From contig NC_019684.1 of NCBI RefSeq assembly GCF_000316645.1, positions 2,199,501-2,263,500 of the forward strand: a stretch of DNA of 64,000 nt, written 5' to 3'. This document shows, in pieces, positions 17,927-32,900 of this stretch. A program made the translations under genes and the position numbers. The first letter of the stretch is position 1. Every line of letters begins with the position of its first letter. Below the pieces are notes generated by a model. It searched no databases. It was not told the origin of the DNA and worked only from the letters and a program-made list of their open reading frames with translations. The stretch is from Nostoc sp. PCC 7524. GTDB lineage: Bacteria > Cyanobacteriota > Cyanobacteriia > Cyanobacteriales > Nostocaceae.

Positions 17927-20900
17927 TTAGAAGATAAAGTTATTCACGCTGGCTAGATCATTTTGGGATACACCCTGGACTGTGAGCAATGTGGTTGTTG
18001 CAGCACGACCTATAAAGCCATCAGGGTCAATCAATACAGTTCCACCAGCCGAATTTGTGCCAAAACGCAGATAACCTTGGGCAGTTGCAGTCTCATAGTT
18101 GAGGTGGCTGAGTCGTAAGCTTTGGAACAATTGAGTTAACACAATTGTGTCTGTACCAGGAACGAAATCAGTAATGGTATCACCTGCATCTCGGATACTG
18201 GTGTAAACAAACTGGTCTTTCCCTTCACCACCTGTGAGAATATCCGCACCTTGGAAGCCAGTGATGATGTTGTTGCCATTAGTACCAATTAAGGTGTCGC
18301 TACCAGATGTACCATTGATGATTGTGTCGTTGTCAGTAATGTTGACATTGACTGATGCGATCGCAATGCCATCATATTTAGCATCGCTACTAGCTGCGGT
18401 CATGGTTAAGGTGCTGCTATGGTTGCCTTCAAAGGCTTCATCATCCACGGCTGTCACAGTCACAGTCTGAGCTACATTCCAATTAGCAGCTGTAAAGGTG
18501 AGTGTATTGACATCGGTGCTGACTTGTGAGTCACCATTAATGGTAATGCTCACATCTGCCGTGGGTTGACTGGTCAGTACCACAGTGTAACTATCTGTTG
18601 CCCCGCCTTCTGTGACATTGGTGCTGCCATCCGATTCTGTGATGGTGACACTGGCAATATCGTTATCAACGATGGTGACGGTAGCAGTGGTAATATCACC
18701 CAATTCATAGCTGCTGCTAGCACCCAAGCTAATGCTCAAGGTTTCATTACCTTCTACTACTGCATCATCAATGATGGGGATAGTCACAATTTTGCTGGCT
18801 TCACCATCGGCGAATTCTACAATAATTGGGGTATTGTCGTAGTCAGCCGGAGCAGTAGCAGTACCATCCGCTAGGGTGAGGGTGGCGGTAAGTGTGCCGT
18901 TGCTGCTTGTACGAGTAATGGTAATACTGGTAACTGATGTACTGTCTTCATTGACACTGTATGCAGCTGCACTGAATGTCAGTGTCGCCATCTCTGCCAA
19001 ACGTTGGTTGCCGAAGTCAATTCCTGTCACCACCTGACCAGAAGTGAGATTGATGGTATGTGTCAGTGATTGCGCTCCCAAAGTTGGTGTAGAACCGGGG
19101 CCTGTAGTACCAGAGCCTGTAGTACCAGACGTAGGAGCTTCAGGGCTTAAGGTGAGAATCTTCTCAGCCAAGGCCAGTACATTCACACGGGCGAAATTGA
19201 TTCCGGTGTTGGTGACGTTATCATCTTCGTTATCACCATCATTGATCATTACACCAGTAGTTGCTAGTAATTCCCGGAACTCAGCAACGGTGATTTGACG
19301 ACCCAACTGTTGCACCGCTAACTGTTGGGCTAAGGCAGCTACACCTGCAATGTAGGGTGCGGCTTGGCTAGTTCCTGTCAGGGTACTTGTACCACCGTTG
19401 GCGTTAGCACCAATGATGCGAGTGCCAGGAGCGAAGACATCGAGCAAGTCTGCGTCACGTTGGGAGAAACTGGCAATGCGATCAGCAGCTGTGGTGTAAT
19501 CTTGAGCGCCATTACTGAAGTTCCAAATACCACCTAGGTTGTCACTCCAGACAGCACCTACTGCAATGGTATTGGGGTCAGCCGCAGGATATGCTACACC
19601 TTGCCAACTGTTAAATTCGTAGAAGCTATTACCTGCCGCAGCCGTGACAATGATGTTCATAGCTGCTAAAGCTGCCAGTTCATCCCCGATACCGTAGTAA
19701 GAGCCGGCTGTACTCCAGTTGCGGCCGTCGCCTAGAGACAAGTTAACGCTAGCAATGTTGTGGGTCTGGGCATTGGCTACCACCCACTGGAGAGATTTTT
19801 CTAAATCACTAAAGTAGCCACTGCCATTGTCTCGGAAGACTTTTAGGGCAATTAGGTTAACCCCTGGTGCTACCCCAGTGTAAGTATTGTCAGAGGAGCC
19901 AATGATACTAGCAACATGGGAGCCGTGACCGTTAAGATCACTAGCGTTGTTGTCGCGATCGCCGAAATCATGTTGGTAAACTATGCGGTCTGCTATGCCA
20001 TTACCATCCAAATCTGGGCCGAAGAAGGGATGATTGAGGTCGATACCTGTGTCAATAGTCACCACAGCAAAGCCACTACCGTCAATGTCTGTAAACCGAG
20101 GATCGGCACGGAAGTTACTGAGGTTAATTAAGCTACTTACACTAGCCGTGGGGCTAGCGGATGTTGCGGTGGTAGTCACAGATGCACTAGGTGTATATAG
20201 TTCTGCATCGGAAGCCGATGTACTAATTGCCGCATTCGAGTTGCTAGTACCGGGGAAAGTTTGTTGCCAACCTGGTTGCATGACCTCGGCGACATTGTAA
20301 GTTCCCGGTTTGAGGTCAGTGAAGATATAGTTACCATTGGCATCGGTGACAGTGGAGATTTCACTGGTATCTAGTTGTCCGTTGCGGTTAGCATCCAGGT
20401 AAATAGTCCAGCCACTCAGACCTGGTTCTGTAGGATCTTTGACACCATCACCGTCTAGGTCGTGGAATTTTTGTCCTTGAATGGTAGCGAATTGATAAAC
20501 CCCAGCATCTACTGTCAGATTATTATCTCTAGGATTCAAGGTTACAGTTAAGGATCTGCCACTGGTCGGGTCAGCATCACTATCTAAGGCGCTGTTGCTA
20601 CCTTGGTTTTGGGGACTGAATAAGTAGCCTGTTCCTGGGACAAACTCAACGACATAATCACCAGGGTTCAGATCAGTAAAGCTGTAAATACCATTAGTGT
20701 CGGTGGTTGTAGTCGCAACTAGGGTATTGCTGCCGTCGTAGAGGTTGATGCTCACTCCAGCCAACCCTGGTTCATCTGCATCTCGTAAGCCATTGGCATT
20801 ACTATCTACCCAAACTAAATCACCCAAACTAGCCAGTCCACCTGCAACACGGATGAGGGCATCAGCAGTGGTGGGTGGTGCTTCCACATTACCGGCATGA

Positions 20901-23900
20901 TCAGCCGCCACTGAGTAGAAGCTATAGGTATTACCTAGTTCTCCTATGTAGGTAGCTTCCGTTAGGGTTGTATTAGTTAACCAAGGAGTAAAGGCACCAG
21001 CATTCACAGATACATAGATGGTGTAACCTGCTAATGCCGAGCCATTGGGGTCGTCACTACCAGACCAAGTGACTAAAAACTCTGGGCTGTCGCTGACTTC
21101 TGGTAAGGATGTCACACTGCTAGTAGGTACACCGACATCGATGGTATTGAAAATCGGTGGCGTATCGATGGGTGCTTCCGTATCGAAGACAATCCGCGCT
21201 TCTGCATCGATCACACTTCCGGTTGTGATGTCCCGCTTGGTACGGACACTGTAACTGACAAAGCCTTCACCCAGTCCATTTTCATCATTGATAGGTAAGA
21301 AACCTGTTTGAGCATCTAGGGGGGCTTCACCAGTTGTAGGATCAACGGTGGCGATGCGCCAAGTTGCCAAACCTGTGAGGACATCAATCGAGGCAGAAAC
21401 ATCTACGTAGAAGCCTTGGGTAGCCCGGAGATCAATACGGTTGCTGTAGAAGGAGCGATCGCCTGGTAAATCAAAGCGCAGGTCGCCCCAGCCAAAGTCA
21501 TCTATCCGGAAGGTACGCCAATCTAAATCAGCGTCAAGATACTGAGTAATGATTACTTCCTGAGCAGGTGCAGAGGCTGTAGGTTCATTTTCAAAGCGGA
21601 TGGTATAGGCTAGAGGATTTCTGGCATTAATCCAGCGTTCGTCTCCAAATCCTTCCGGCCCTAAAATATCGTTGGGGTCACTGGGACGACGGACTGGTGG
21701 ATCATAGTTGTCATCATCATTATTATCGTCATCGTCGTCATCGCATTCTGGGTCGCCTTCTTCACAGTCACAGCATTCTTCTGGTGGTGAAGGTAGAGGA
21801 ATTGATGAACCAAACAACTCGGAAAAGTCAGAGGAGTCGGAGAAGATGGAGATCGCATTCTGTGCTAATGCCTCATTAATGGAGTAGGTAAAATCAAGCG
21901 GTGTACTCCAAGCCACTCCATCAAATAATGAATATTTCAGTGATTGATTCGCCTGGACGACGTTGATACCTGCTTCATCGTCCTGTGTCCACATAATTAT
22001 CGGTTGAGCGCCGAGGGCTGACACACTAGGCTGACCAGAGAAGAAACCACTGGCAATGGTGGCAGGTGCAGACCAAACATTGGTGTCGGCATCCCAGATA
22101 GTGGCGTAGAGTGTACTCTGGCGATCGTTATGATCATGTAGCCAGGAAGCAACTAGATTACCGTCCGTATCTTTACCGAGAGCTAGTGAACGATCTGCAC
22201 CAGTCAATGTGAACAGTGGACTAGCACTCGACCAAGTGGTGGTAGTAGCGTCATAGACTGAGAATACTAAGTCTCCACCGACAATAAAGCTATTGCGAAT
22301 CTCTTCTTGAGAGTTATTCTCGTTCAGTCCACTCACATCTTGAGAACTCCAGACAGCTAGACCATCGCCATCACCATCGAAGGCCAGCACTAAATCAGAG
22401 TTGGCTAGACCTGCACTACCAGCGATTACACTTGGTGCTAACCATTGCCCGGTTGCTGCGTTTAACTGACTGATGACGACACCATCTTGATTAGTCCAAC
22501 CCGCATAGAGGATACCGTTGTTATCCTTAGTTAATACTGGTGTACCTTCTTCGTACAGATTGGCTGTCAGTGCTGAGGCATTGTCATCGCTGTAATCATT
22601 GAGTGTGCCTGTGTCTACATCCGTTGAGATAGAGAAAATCAGTGTCTCGTCGTAGAAAGTCTGTTCACTGAAGCCAAAGAGGTCGCTAGGCATGAAGCCA
22701 TCAACGGATTGACCGCCTAGGTCTTGACCCGGCCAAGTACCAGTCCAGTCAATAAAGCGTTTTCTACCAAATACTGTAGCCTCAGCACGCAATAGAACTG
22801 ATACAGAGAAGAAAGGATCAGCAGGGCCAAGACCGTTGGCATCGGCTTTGAAATTAAAGTTGCCTAGGACGCGACCTGTTACCTTCACCTCACCAAGTAT
22901 GGGGATACTCACCTTACCTTCGACGTTGGCTCCCAAAGAACCACGGAAAGAACCTTCTACTCGGCTAGGCCAAGATGGAAAGTCAGAGCCAGCGTCCCAA
23001 ATTAGGTTAGCTCCACCAGCTAGTTCTATGCGTGGCCCAATTTTGATGCCAGCAAATGGCCCTAGTCTGTAGTCGGTTAGTGGTATGTTTAAACCACCAG
23101 CTACGACACCACGTATGCGAGCATTCTGGAATTCGTATTCGCAATCATCATTGGTTGTCCAGCGAGCTTGTCCACCAACTTCACCTGTAAGTTCGCCATT
23201 ATCACCAACCTTAAATCTTAGTTGGCCGTTCGCACCTAGAATCAGGGTACAGTCAATTTGTCCTACTAAGTCTGCACGGAACTGAGCTTCATAAGTGCCA
23301 CTGATGAAAGGCACCCAACTGGGTATCGTTATCCTACCTAGATCCTGGGCGTAGCGAACTCGATGAATTCCTAGTGCTTCTAGTTCTGCGTCACTATATT
23401 GTAGAGCATTGGCCACTGTCGTCAGAATTGTGACATTGCTCAATGGGTCTAGAAATTCAGGATTTTCAACGGTAATCCCACCATAGTAAAGGTCAGCATC
23501 GTCTTCAATGGAGAAATCCTGTCTCTGCCAGATGAACAAGGGAGTACCGTTGTCTGTAATTTCTAAATCAAATGCACCATCATACAGGCTGTTGTTGGTT
23601 AGTTGAATTGGTGCTGTCCATTGATATCCACCACCAGCTGTAGCTTGACCAATAGCATAATAAATCTCGGATTCGTTACCTTCCCCAGAACTCCATGTGG
23701 CAATTAATCCCTCACTCGTACCATTAATTAAGTTGGGATTAATGAGCAACTTGACATCACTGCCGAAAGCTTGGGATAGGGGCTGGGCTTCAAAGCCACT
23801 GCCGTTATTGACGGCGTGCCACAACTGTCCTTCACGGGTCCATAATAGGTGTAGGTTGCCGGCACTATCTCTAGCTAAGGAAGGTGTTGATTCTTGGATA

Positions 23901-26900
23901 ATAGGTGGTGCGGCTGTTGGTATATCGGCGTACAGTGTTCCCGCACTCACTACGGATGTATCAGTAATTGTAAATGTTGGCCGGACTGAATCTGGAATAC
24001 TGTCTCGGTTGTTGTCGAAAACGTAGGGGGCGGTGGGGATAATTTCATACTGCCCATTGGTCAAGTAGGAGAATTGGAACTGTCCTTGGTCGTTGGTGGT
24101 GGTAATGCCTGCCAGTTCCATACCGCCATCAATCAGGCGATAGGCCGCAATTTCTGTATTAGCGATCGCGCTATTATTACTAGCGTTACGCAGTTCACCA
24201 GCTAGTGTGGCGGTGGCAAAGAAGTTGGCGTTTTCGCTGTAGGCACGTGCAAAAAGTTCTCGCACATCATAAATTGGTTGGCCTGTGCCAGATAGTTGCT
24301 CAGATAAATCATTCAGCAAGTTGGCATATTGTCCATAGGTTTGTACCCTAGGAGCAATGTCTGCAATAAAACTATTCCACTGAGCATCTGTGAGTCCGGC
24401 GGGGCGGATAGAAGCTTCAAAGCTATTCAGGTCAATTGAGGTGCTGTTTTCAACGGAGTAAGTGCTGATACTGAAGTTAACCTCATTAGTGGCACTGTTG
24501 AAGTACACGGGAATACTATTGGTATCTCCCGGTCGCAGAATGTTTAGGGGTCCATCGAAACTCACACCCAAAAGATGCAATGGCGCACCTGCACCCAGAT
24601 TATTTAGTTCTAACCCTAGTGGCGTATTGGTAGCACTCTGGACTATTAACAGTGGAGCTTTGGTATCACTATCACCAGCGTTGCCGTAGTCCACATTGAA
24701 GAGGTAGTTGCGGTTGGGGCGAACTTCCTGTTGTCCGTTTAAACTGCTGGACAGTCTAAAGCCAGTTCCTGCCTCTACTGTGACAACATCCTCTAATCTG
24801 GCACTAGCATCAAATCCTTGAATAGCACGGACATCGTAAAGTCCCACATCTTGGTTGAACAGGTCAAAGGTGGCAAAAGCTTGAGTGGAATTGGCTAAAT
24901 AAACTTGCCCAGCTGCAATAACATCACCATCAGGACTAATTAGTTGGAAGATGGTATCTTCAGTAAACCTAGCACCCAGAATGCTCAGGGTAGCACTGCC
25001 CGAATTACCTATGCGGTTGGTGGATACATCTAATATCGAGAGGGGTACGTCTTCGGCTACAATTGTGTACTCTGCGGGGCTGGTGGCTTGAGCGCCATAC
25101 GCTAGAACATAATAGGTTCCGTCTTGGGTGATGGGTAATAAAATTTCCGGATCAGCCGTGAATGGTTCTATCCCTGTCACGTCAAATTCACCCCGGCTCG
25201 GCATTGCACCCTGACGGACATAGAGTTCGTTGAAGCTTTGATTATTCTGACTATCTAAGCGCAGGCGAATTGTTTGACCTGCTGTAGCGTTAAAGCGGTA
25301 GTAAATTGACTGTCCTTGGCGGAGGGTAGCAGTATCAGCAACATCAATAATCAGTTGTTCGGCATCAATGCTAACTTGATTGGTAGAAACACCTGTGTTA
25401 TTAGCTTCATTAATTTCAGGAACTTGGTTGCGGATATCGCTACGGACGATCGCATAATAATTTCCTGGTGTGACTCCCGGTAGGTTAGCAGTGATTGTCC
25501 CACTGTAACTATTACCACTAGCGATAGTTCCAGAACGCAGCACTTGTCCCACTAAGGCATCGCCAATATCCCACTGATTATCGGCAGAAATGTACACGGC
25601 ATCATACCAACTGCCCAGGGCGGCATCTGTCCCTTGATTTTGAACTGTGTAATTAATGGTGATTGGTTGTCCGGGTACGGCATTGGTTGGCACAACAATG
25701 TCAGTTACTACTAAGTCTGATGGGGGTGGGAGAATTACCTCCATTGAGAAACCATCATAGTTAGTGTTATTGTTTTCACCGTTGCGTTCGTAAATTGCAT
25801 TACCACCATCGGTGACAGCGAAGACATAGAATAGTCCGGCTAACCCTCTGGGGAGATTAAATGCTTGGGTGGTGGTGTAAGATTCTCCTGCGCCAAGGGC
25901 TGTCCGGTTTTGAAAACCGAGGTAAATATCACTGTTGCGGTCAAATACTTGGTCGCGGGAGAGGTAGAAGGCATCGTACCAAGTGCCTGTGGTGACTGCA
26001 CCATTATTTGTTACTGTCCAAGTCAGGCTGAAGGGTTGACCAGCGATCGCCTGTTCTGGTGCGTCTACTGCATCTACCACTAAATCAGGCACGGGACTGA
26101 GGCTGACGGCTACGGTACTGTCACTGGCTTGGTCATTATTATTTTCTAATGCCCCTTCAGTTACTAAATTATTTCTATCTGTACGTACAATTACGTAGTA
26201 GCTACCATTCAGATCAATGGGCAAATTAAAGTTAGCAGTAGCAGTGTACTCTACGGTTGGTTCTAATGCTCCTGAACGGTAGAAAGAACCAAGTTTGATA
26301 TCACTGGCACTGATATTAGGATCAACAGACAGGTAAACGTCATCGTACCAGAAATTACTATTAGTGCGACCAGTTCCTAAATTCTGTACTGTCCAACTGA
26401 TGGTAAGGGGAGTTCCTGATGAGACAGTGGCAGGTACGTTAATTTGAGTAACTTGTAAATCTGGGGTTTGGCGGCTAATGGTGACTGGAATGGCAACGGA
26501 AGCATTATTATTTTCGTTGCTGGCTTCATAGACTGTGTTCCCCGCATCGGTGACTACAAACAGTTGATAGTTACCTTCTAAGGCAAAAGGCAGGTTAACA
26601 AATTCTTCCCGGCTGTAAGAGTTTCCAGGGTTTAAGATACCTGTACGGTTAAAGTTAGCCAGGACGACATCATCTGCATTGCCTAGCACACCGTCAGTAG
26701 AAGCAATAATCCGGTCTGTCCAAGAGGTGACGATGGTATCGCCTGTGCCTTGGTTGCTCACGCTCCACTGGACGCGCAAAGATTTACCAGCTTCTCCGGT
26801 GGTGGGGACTGTGGTAGTATTTACCACTAAATCGGCGGGACTCGCAGTAATTTGAACTTGGTTGTTGCTGCGACGGGTATTGTTAGCGTTGTCTAGTTCA

Positions 26901-29900
26901 AAAACTTGATCACTGCTATCTGTGGTGACAAACAGATAGTAATTTCCAGCTAAGGTATTGCTGAGGGTAAAGTTGACTGTGCGTTCATACCCTTGGTCTG
27001 GGTTTAAAGCACCAAAGCGGGTGACATTACCTAAGCGGATATCTGTTGTGGGATCGAATTGATTATCTAGGGAAAGATAGAAGGTGTCTTGCCAAGAGAA
27101 GTTGGGGGTTTCCGAAGCACCATAGTTGGTGACACCGTAGTTAATTGTGATATTGCTACCAGCACGCGCCGTATTGGGAATTGTGACAAAATCAACTTCT
27201 AAGTCTGGTGGTGGGGTGAGGGTGATAACCGTCGCCGTTGTATCGTAGTTAACGTTGTTATTTTCAAAGATATTTTCGTAGACTTGGTTACGGCTATCAG
27301 TCCGGACAAAGAAGTAGTAATTTCCGCTAACACCTATGGGTAAGTTAACTGTGGTGCTGGCGGTGTAACTTTCACCAGAGTTCAGCGCACCATTGCGGAA
27401 AATTTCCGCCAGAGAGCGATCGCCACTATCCAAAATTTCATCTTCAGACATGAAGATGCGATCGTACCAAGCTGTTTCTAGGGTGCGTCCTGGGCCTTCA
27501 TTGGTGACAGTCCAACTCAGATTCATCGGTTGCCCAGAAAATGTCATGGCGGGTGCATTGACATTTGTCACCTGTAAGTCTGGCGGCGGGGTTAAGTTAA
27601 TTCTGGTTGGGCCACCAACGCCGAAGTTATCTCCCTCATTGCTGAGTTCATTAACGTTGTTTCTGGAGTCTGTTTTGACTAGGAAGTAATAATTACTGTC
27701 AATGCCTCTGGGTAAGGTGACACTCAAGCTATTGGTGTAACTTTCTCCCGAATTCAGATAACTGGAGTTAGCCGCTTCACCTAAGAAAACATCAGTATCA
27801 TCAAAGGTAGTATCAAGTGATAGATAAACGGCATCGTACCAAATGGGCGCACTGGTTGCTCCATTCCCGGTATTGGTGACTTGCCACGACACCACAGTTT
27901 GCTGACTGGAAAAGGCTGTGGTGGGTGTTGTGACACTGCTAATTTGCAGGTTAGGAATGGGGGCTAGGCGGATGGTGATGGGGCGATCGCCAATGGTGGT
28001 ATTGTTAGCTTCGTTGGGTGTACCTTCGGGAATGTTGTTGTTATTGTCTGTACGTACAACAACTCGGAAGTTACCAGCCAGTTCGAGAGGCACGTTGTAT
28101 GACTGGGTTCTATTGATGGATGCACCGGCTGCTAAGGTACCAGTAAAGCTGAAATTGCCCACGTTCCGCACGAATGCACCTGTATCAGCATTGACCAGAT
28201 AAACATAATCTGTCCATGTGCCACCGGTTGCCGCTTGTCCTTGGTTGGTGACAGTCCAAGATATCTCCAGGGGTTGTCCTGACACGGATTCGACGGGGGC
28301 AGTAATGCTACTGACTACTAAATCTGGAGCATTGATACTGAGGGGAACAAAGCGGAGATTGTTAGTTTCATCACTTTCTCGTTGGATGCGATCGCTATCT
28401 GTGACAATCAGTAAATTATACGCGCCTGGTGTCAGGGTGCTGCCTGGGGTGAAGTTACGAGAAATTGTGTAACTACTAGCTGCATCTAGGGGAGTTTGAC
28501 TAGCAATGGTTTCTGTCAGCAATAAGATGTCAGAATCATCGAGAATATCATCTACAGATAGGTAAACGCGATCGCTCCAATCCTCGCTAGCTACACCAAC
28601 ACCTTGGTTAGTCACAGTCCAGGAGATACTACCAGTCTGACCCAAAATCAAACTTGCGGGGGCAGTAGCATCACTAATGACTAAATCAGGCAGTGGTGGC
28701 AATGTTAACTCAATGGCAGCAGCCCTGACGTTATTCGTTTCCACTGATTCCAGCTGGTTGCCCAAGGCATCTGCTTGTACCAGGATGTAATAACTACCAG
28801 CCGTAGAATTATCATCAAAGGGCAGATTTATAGATGTGGTGCGTGAAATATTGCCACTGGGGAATAGTGTGGTTTCCCCTGTAGGTAAGCTACTGAGTAA
28901 TAAATCATCGCCACTGAGGGTAGCATCACTGGAAAGATAAATCCGGTCTGTCCAGCCGCCTGTGGTTTCTCGTAAGCCATTATTGGCTATTACCCAAGAA
29001 ATATCCAAACTGCTACCAAACTCAGCCGGATTAGCACCGGGAGTCACAGATGTCACAGTTAAATCTGGGCGTTCTAGTTCTTCAATGACATCCTCAAAGT
29101 TTCTATCATCCAGACTGGTGTAGTAGACAAAGGTGGCAGCTTCTCCAGGTAACAGTGTTCCGACATCAAAGGTGAGAGTAATGGCTTGGTCGTCACGAAT
29201 CGTTTGACCTCTGGTGGCTGGTGTGTCGTAGGCTAGAGGAGCATAGGGGTTAGTGTTTGTAAAGCCAAAGGTAGAGGCGACTGCCCTTGGGTCGTTGGAA
29301 TAGAAAAAGATGGGGGCGCGTGACCCAGTTCTTTGGAATACCGGATCAGAATCAGATGTGGTACGCGCTTCCACAATTGCCCGGCCATCTTCTGCAATCG
29401 TTGCCTGTACGATGTTATCAGTGGTAAAACTGCCACCCAAATCTACAGTGTTATCTGGATCGACAGATCGCATATAACGCACACTATTCAAGGTTTGGGC
29501 AGAGATATTAGTCAGGGTGACAATGTTGCGGAAATATTTGTCATCAACCCTAAACCCAATTTGCTGAGTAATTCCCAAGGTATTGTTATAGCTACCTGTA
29601 CTGACGGCTGATAACTGATCACTTGTGGATGTATTTGTGACACTGTTACTAATTTGGGTTGAGCCAGTACGTGCGGCGTTAGAGGCTGTAAATGTCGAGC
29701 CACCTGCCTGATAACCTATCACCCAGCGTTCTTCAGGACTACCAGGTAGGAAGTAATCAAATCGCAAATCCTGACCATTGAGGAAACCATCGAAATCGGC
29801 ACTCATGCCAATTTGAGAACGGGCATTAGTACCGTAAAAGTTGCTGGGTTTTGTTGCATTTGTGCCGAAAGAACCCCAGCGACTCAGACCTAATTCAATG

Positions 29901-32900
29901 TAGTTACCACCTAAGAATACGTCCCCACTAACCGTGGCACTCCGCGCTCCTGGTAAAGCACCTGCTATCGTCACCGGCAGGCTAAAGACGTTATTATTCT
30001 CGTTAGTTTCACCTTGGTTGCTAGTAGCATCAGCTACAAATAAGAGATAGCGATCGCCTGTATCTGTTAATGGGACTGTCACATTTGTCGCGGACAGTGT
30101 ATAGCTATCTCCTACTGCTAGAGGTGTACTAGCGGCAGCAGATTGAGATGTCAGTAAAGTGTCTGAACTATCGAAGGTTGTATCATTGGACAGGTAAACT
30201 CGGTCAAACCAATCACTGGGAGCCGGAGAATTACCAATATTGCTGACAGTCCAAGATAAATCAGTCGTTCCACCTAAAGTTAAACTAGCAGGAGCTGTAG
30301 CGGCTGTAACCACTAAATCCGGCGCACCTAGTTCAATTGCAACTGCCCGGACATTGTTGGTTTCATCGGTTTCGCTTTGAGCATTGTTACCATCAGCGAC
30401 AAACAACAGGTAACGGTTGCCCAGTGTTGTATTTGGTAAGGTGATGGTGCGGGTAATGTTGTAGCTGCCGTCTGCTGCTAGTGGTGTTTGGCTGGTGATA
30501 GATTGGCTAACAATAAAGGTGTCTGAACCGTCAAAAGTCTCATCATCGGAAATATAAATTCTGTCCTGCCAATCCCTGAATGCAGTGACTGCCCCTTGGT
30601 TTCTTACTGTCCAAGATACGGAAATTATTTCACCCACAACACCTGATGCGGGGGCTGTAGCTGTAGATACTACTAAATCCGGCGCACTCAGTTCAATTGC
30701 AACTGCCTGGACATTGTTGGTTTCATCGGTTTCGCCTTGAGCATTGTTACCATCAGCAACAAACAACAGGTAACGGTTGCCCAGTGTTGTATTTGGCAGA
30801 GTAATGTCTTGCGTAATGCTGTAACTAGCATCGGCTGCTAGTGGTGTTTGGCTGGTGATAGAACGGCTAGTAATAAAGATGTCTGAACCGTCAAAAGTCT
30901 CATCATCGGAAATATAAATTCTGTCCTGCCAATCCCTTGATGCGGTGACTGTACCTTGGTTGGTGACTGTCCAAGATACGGAAATTATCTCACCCACAAC
31001 ACCTGATGCGGGGGCTGTAGCGGCTGTAACCACTAAATCCGGCGCACCTAGTTCAATTGCAACTGCCCGGACATTGTTGGTTTCATCGGTTTCGCTTTGA
31101 GCATTGTTACCATCAGCGACAAACAACAGGTAACGGTTGCCCAGTGTTGTATTTGGTAAGGTGATGGTGCGGGTAATGTTGTAGCTGCCGTCTGCTGCTA
31201 GTGGTGTTTGGCTGGTGATAGATTGGCTAACAATAAAGGTGTCTGAACCGTCAAAAGTCTCATCATCGGAAATATAAATTCTGTCCTGCCAATCCCTGAA
31301 TGCAGTGACTGCCCCTTGGTTTCTTACTGTCCAAGATACGGAAATTATTTCACCCACAACACCTGATGCGGGGGCTGTAGCTGTAGATACTACTAAATCC
31401 GGCGCACTCAGTTCAATTGCAACTGCCTGGACATTGTTGGTTTCATCGGTTTCGCCTTGAGCATTGTTACCATCAGCAACAAACAACAGGTAACGATTGC
31501 CCAGTGTTGTATTTGGCAGAGTAATGTCTTGCGTAATGCTGTAACTAGCATCGGCTGCTAGTGGTGTTTGGCTAGTGATAGATTGGCTAGTAATAAAGGT
31601 GTCTGAACCGTCGAGAGTCTCATCATCGGAAATATAAATTCTGTCCTGCCAATCTCTAGATGCGGTAACTGTACCTTGGTTTCTTACTGTCCAAGATACG
31701 GAAATTATTTCACCCACAACACCTGATGGTGGGGCTGTGGCAGCAGATACAATTAAATCTGGGGCTGCAATATCAATTGCCTGGGCAAAGACATTATCAG
31801 TTTCGTGGCTTTCCCCTTGATATTCCCAGCGATCTGTGGCAAATAATAAATACCCACTACCTAATGCTTCACTAGGCAAGAAAACACTTTGTTCAACTGT
31901 GTAGTTTTCTGCGGGATTTAGGGGAAGGCTAGCATAATCACTAGACCAGATATTGGTGATATATACATCGTCATCATCCCCCAAAATGTCATTGCGAGAG
32001 AAATAAATGTAGTCATACCAACTATTGTCAATGCTAGTTGGGGCTGCTCCTTGGTTGGTCACTACCCAAGTTAAGTCAATGCTTTGTCCGGTGATGGCTG
32101 TTGTGGGTGCAGTCACACTGGTGATGACTAAATTTGGTGCAGTAATGTTAATGGCTTGGGCAACGACGTTATTTGTTTCGTCTGCTTCTTCTTGGTCGTC
32201 GTAGACATCGGTAACAAATAGCAGATAGCGAAGCCCACCTGTTGTATATTCTGGAATGTAAATATCCTGGTTAAGTGTGTAACTAGACCCTGGCTCTAAG
32301 GGTATATACTCTCCTGACCAGTTATATTCTACATAGGTATCGTTATCATCAAATATTTGATCATCGGAAATGTAAATCTCATCATACCAAGAGTTTATTG
32401 CCGACCCTAAACCCTGATTAGTGATTGTCCAAGATACAGAAATTGTCTCACCCAAGGCGGCCGTATCAGCTGCTGTGACTTCCCCAACAATTAAGTCGGG
32501 TAGGTTGTTATTGATAATTTGGATAGGGGCGGAAAACTCAGAGGTATTACCTAGGGCATCGGTAGCGGTGGCTGTGATGTAATATTCTTCTGGGAGCATC
32601 ACAGGTAAGGTAACACTGAAGCTAGCATTACCACTTTCATCAGTAGTCACAACTAGGGAAGTCAGTAAGTTTTCTCCTTCTCCATTGCCACTGATATCTA
32701 TGCTGCTGTTAGAAAAGATTTCGATGCGATAGGTACTACTGGGCAGGCTGTTGAGTTCACCTGCAATTAGTGTGTTTTCCCCTTCTAAAGTAGCGGAGAT
32801 GATTACCGGATAGTTTTGCAGCGCATTTGCTCCACCATCACTATCACCTTCGTCATTGGTGGTAACACCATCATTTCCTAAATCAATGCCTAATCCACCA

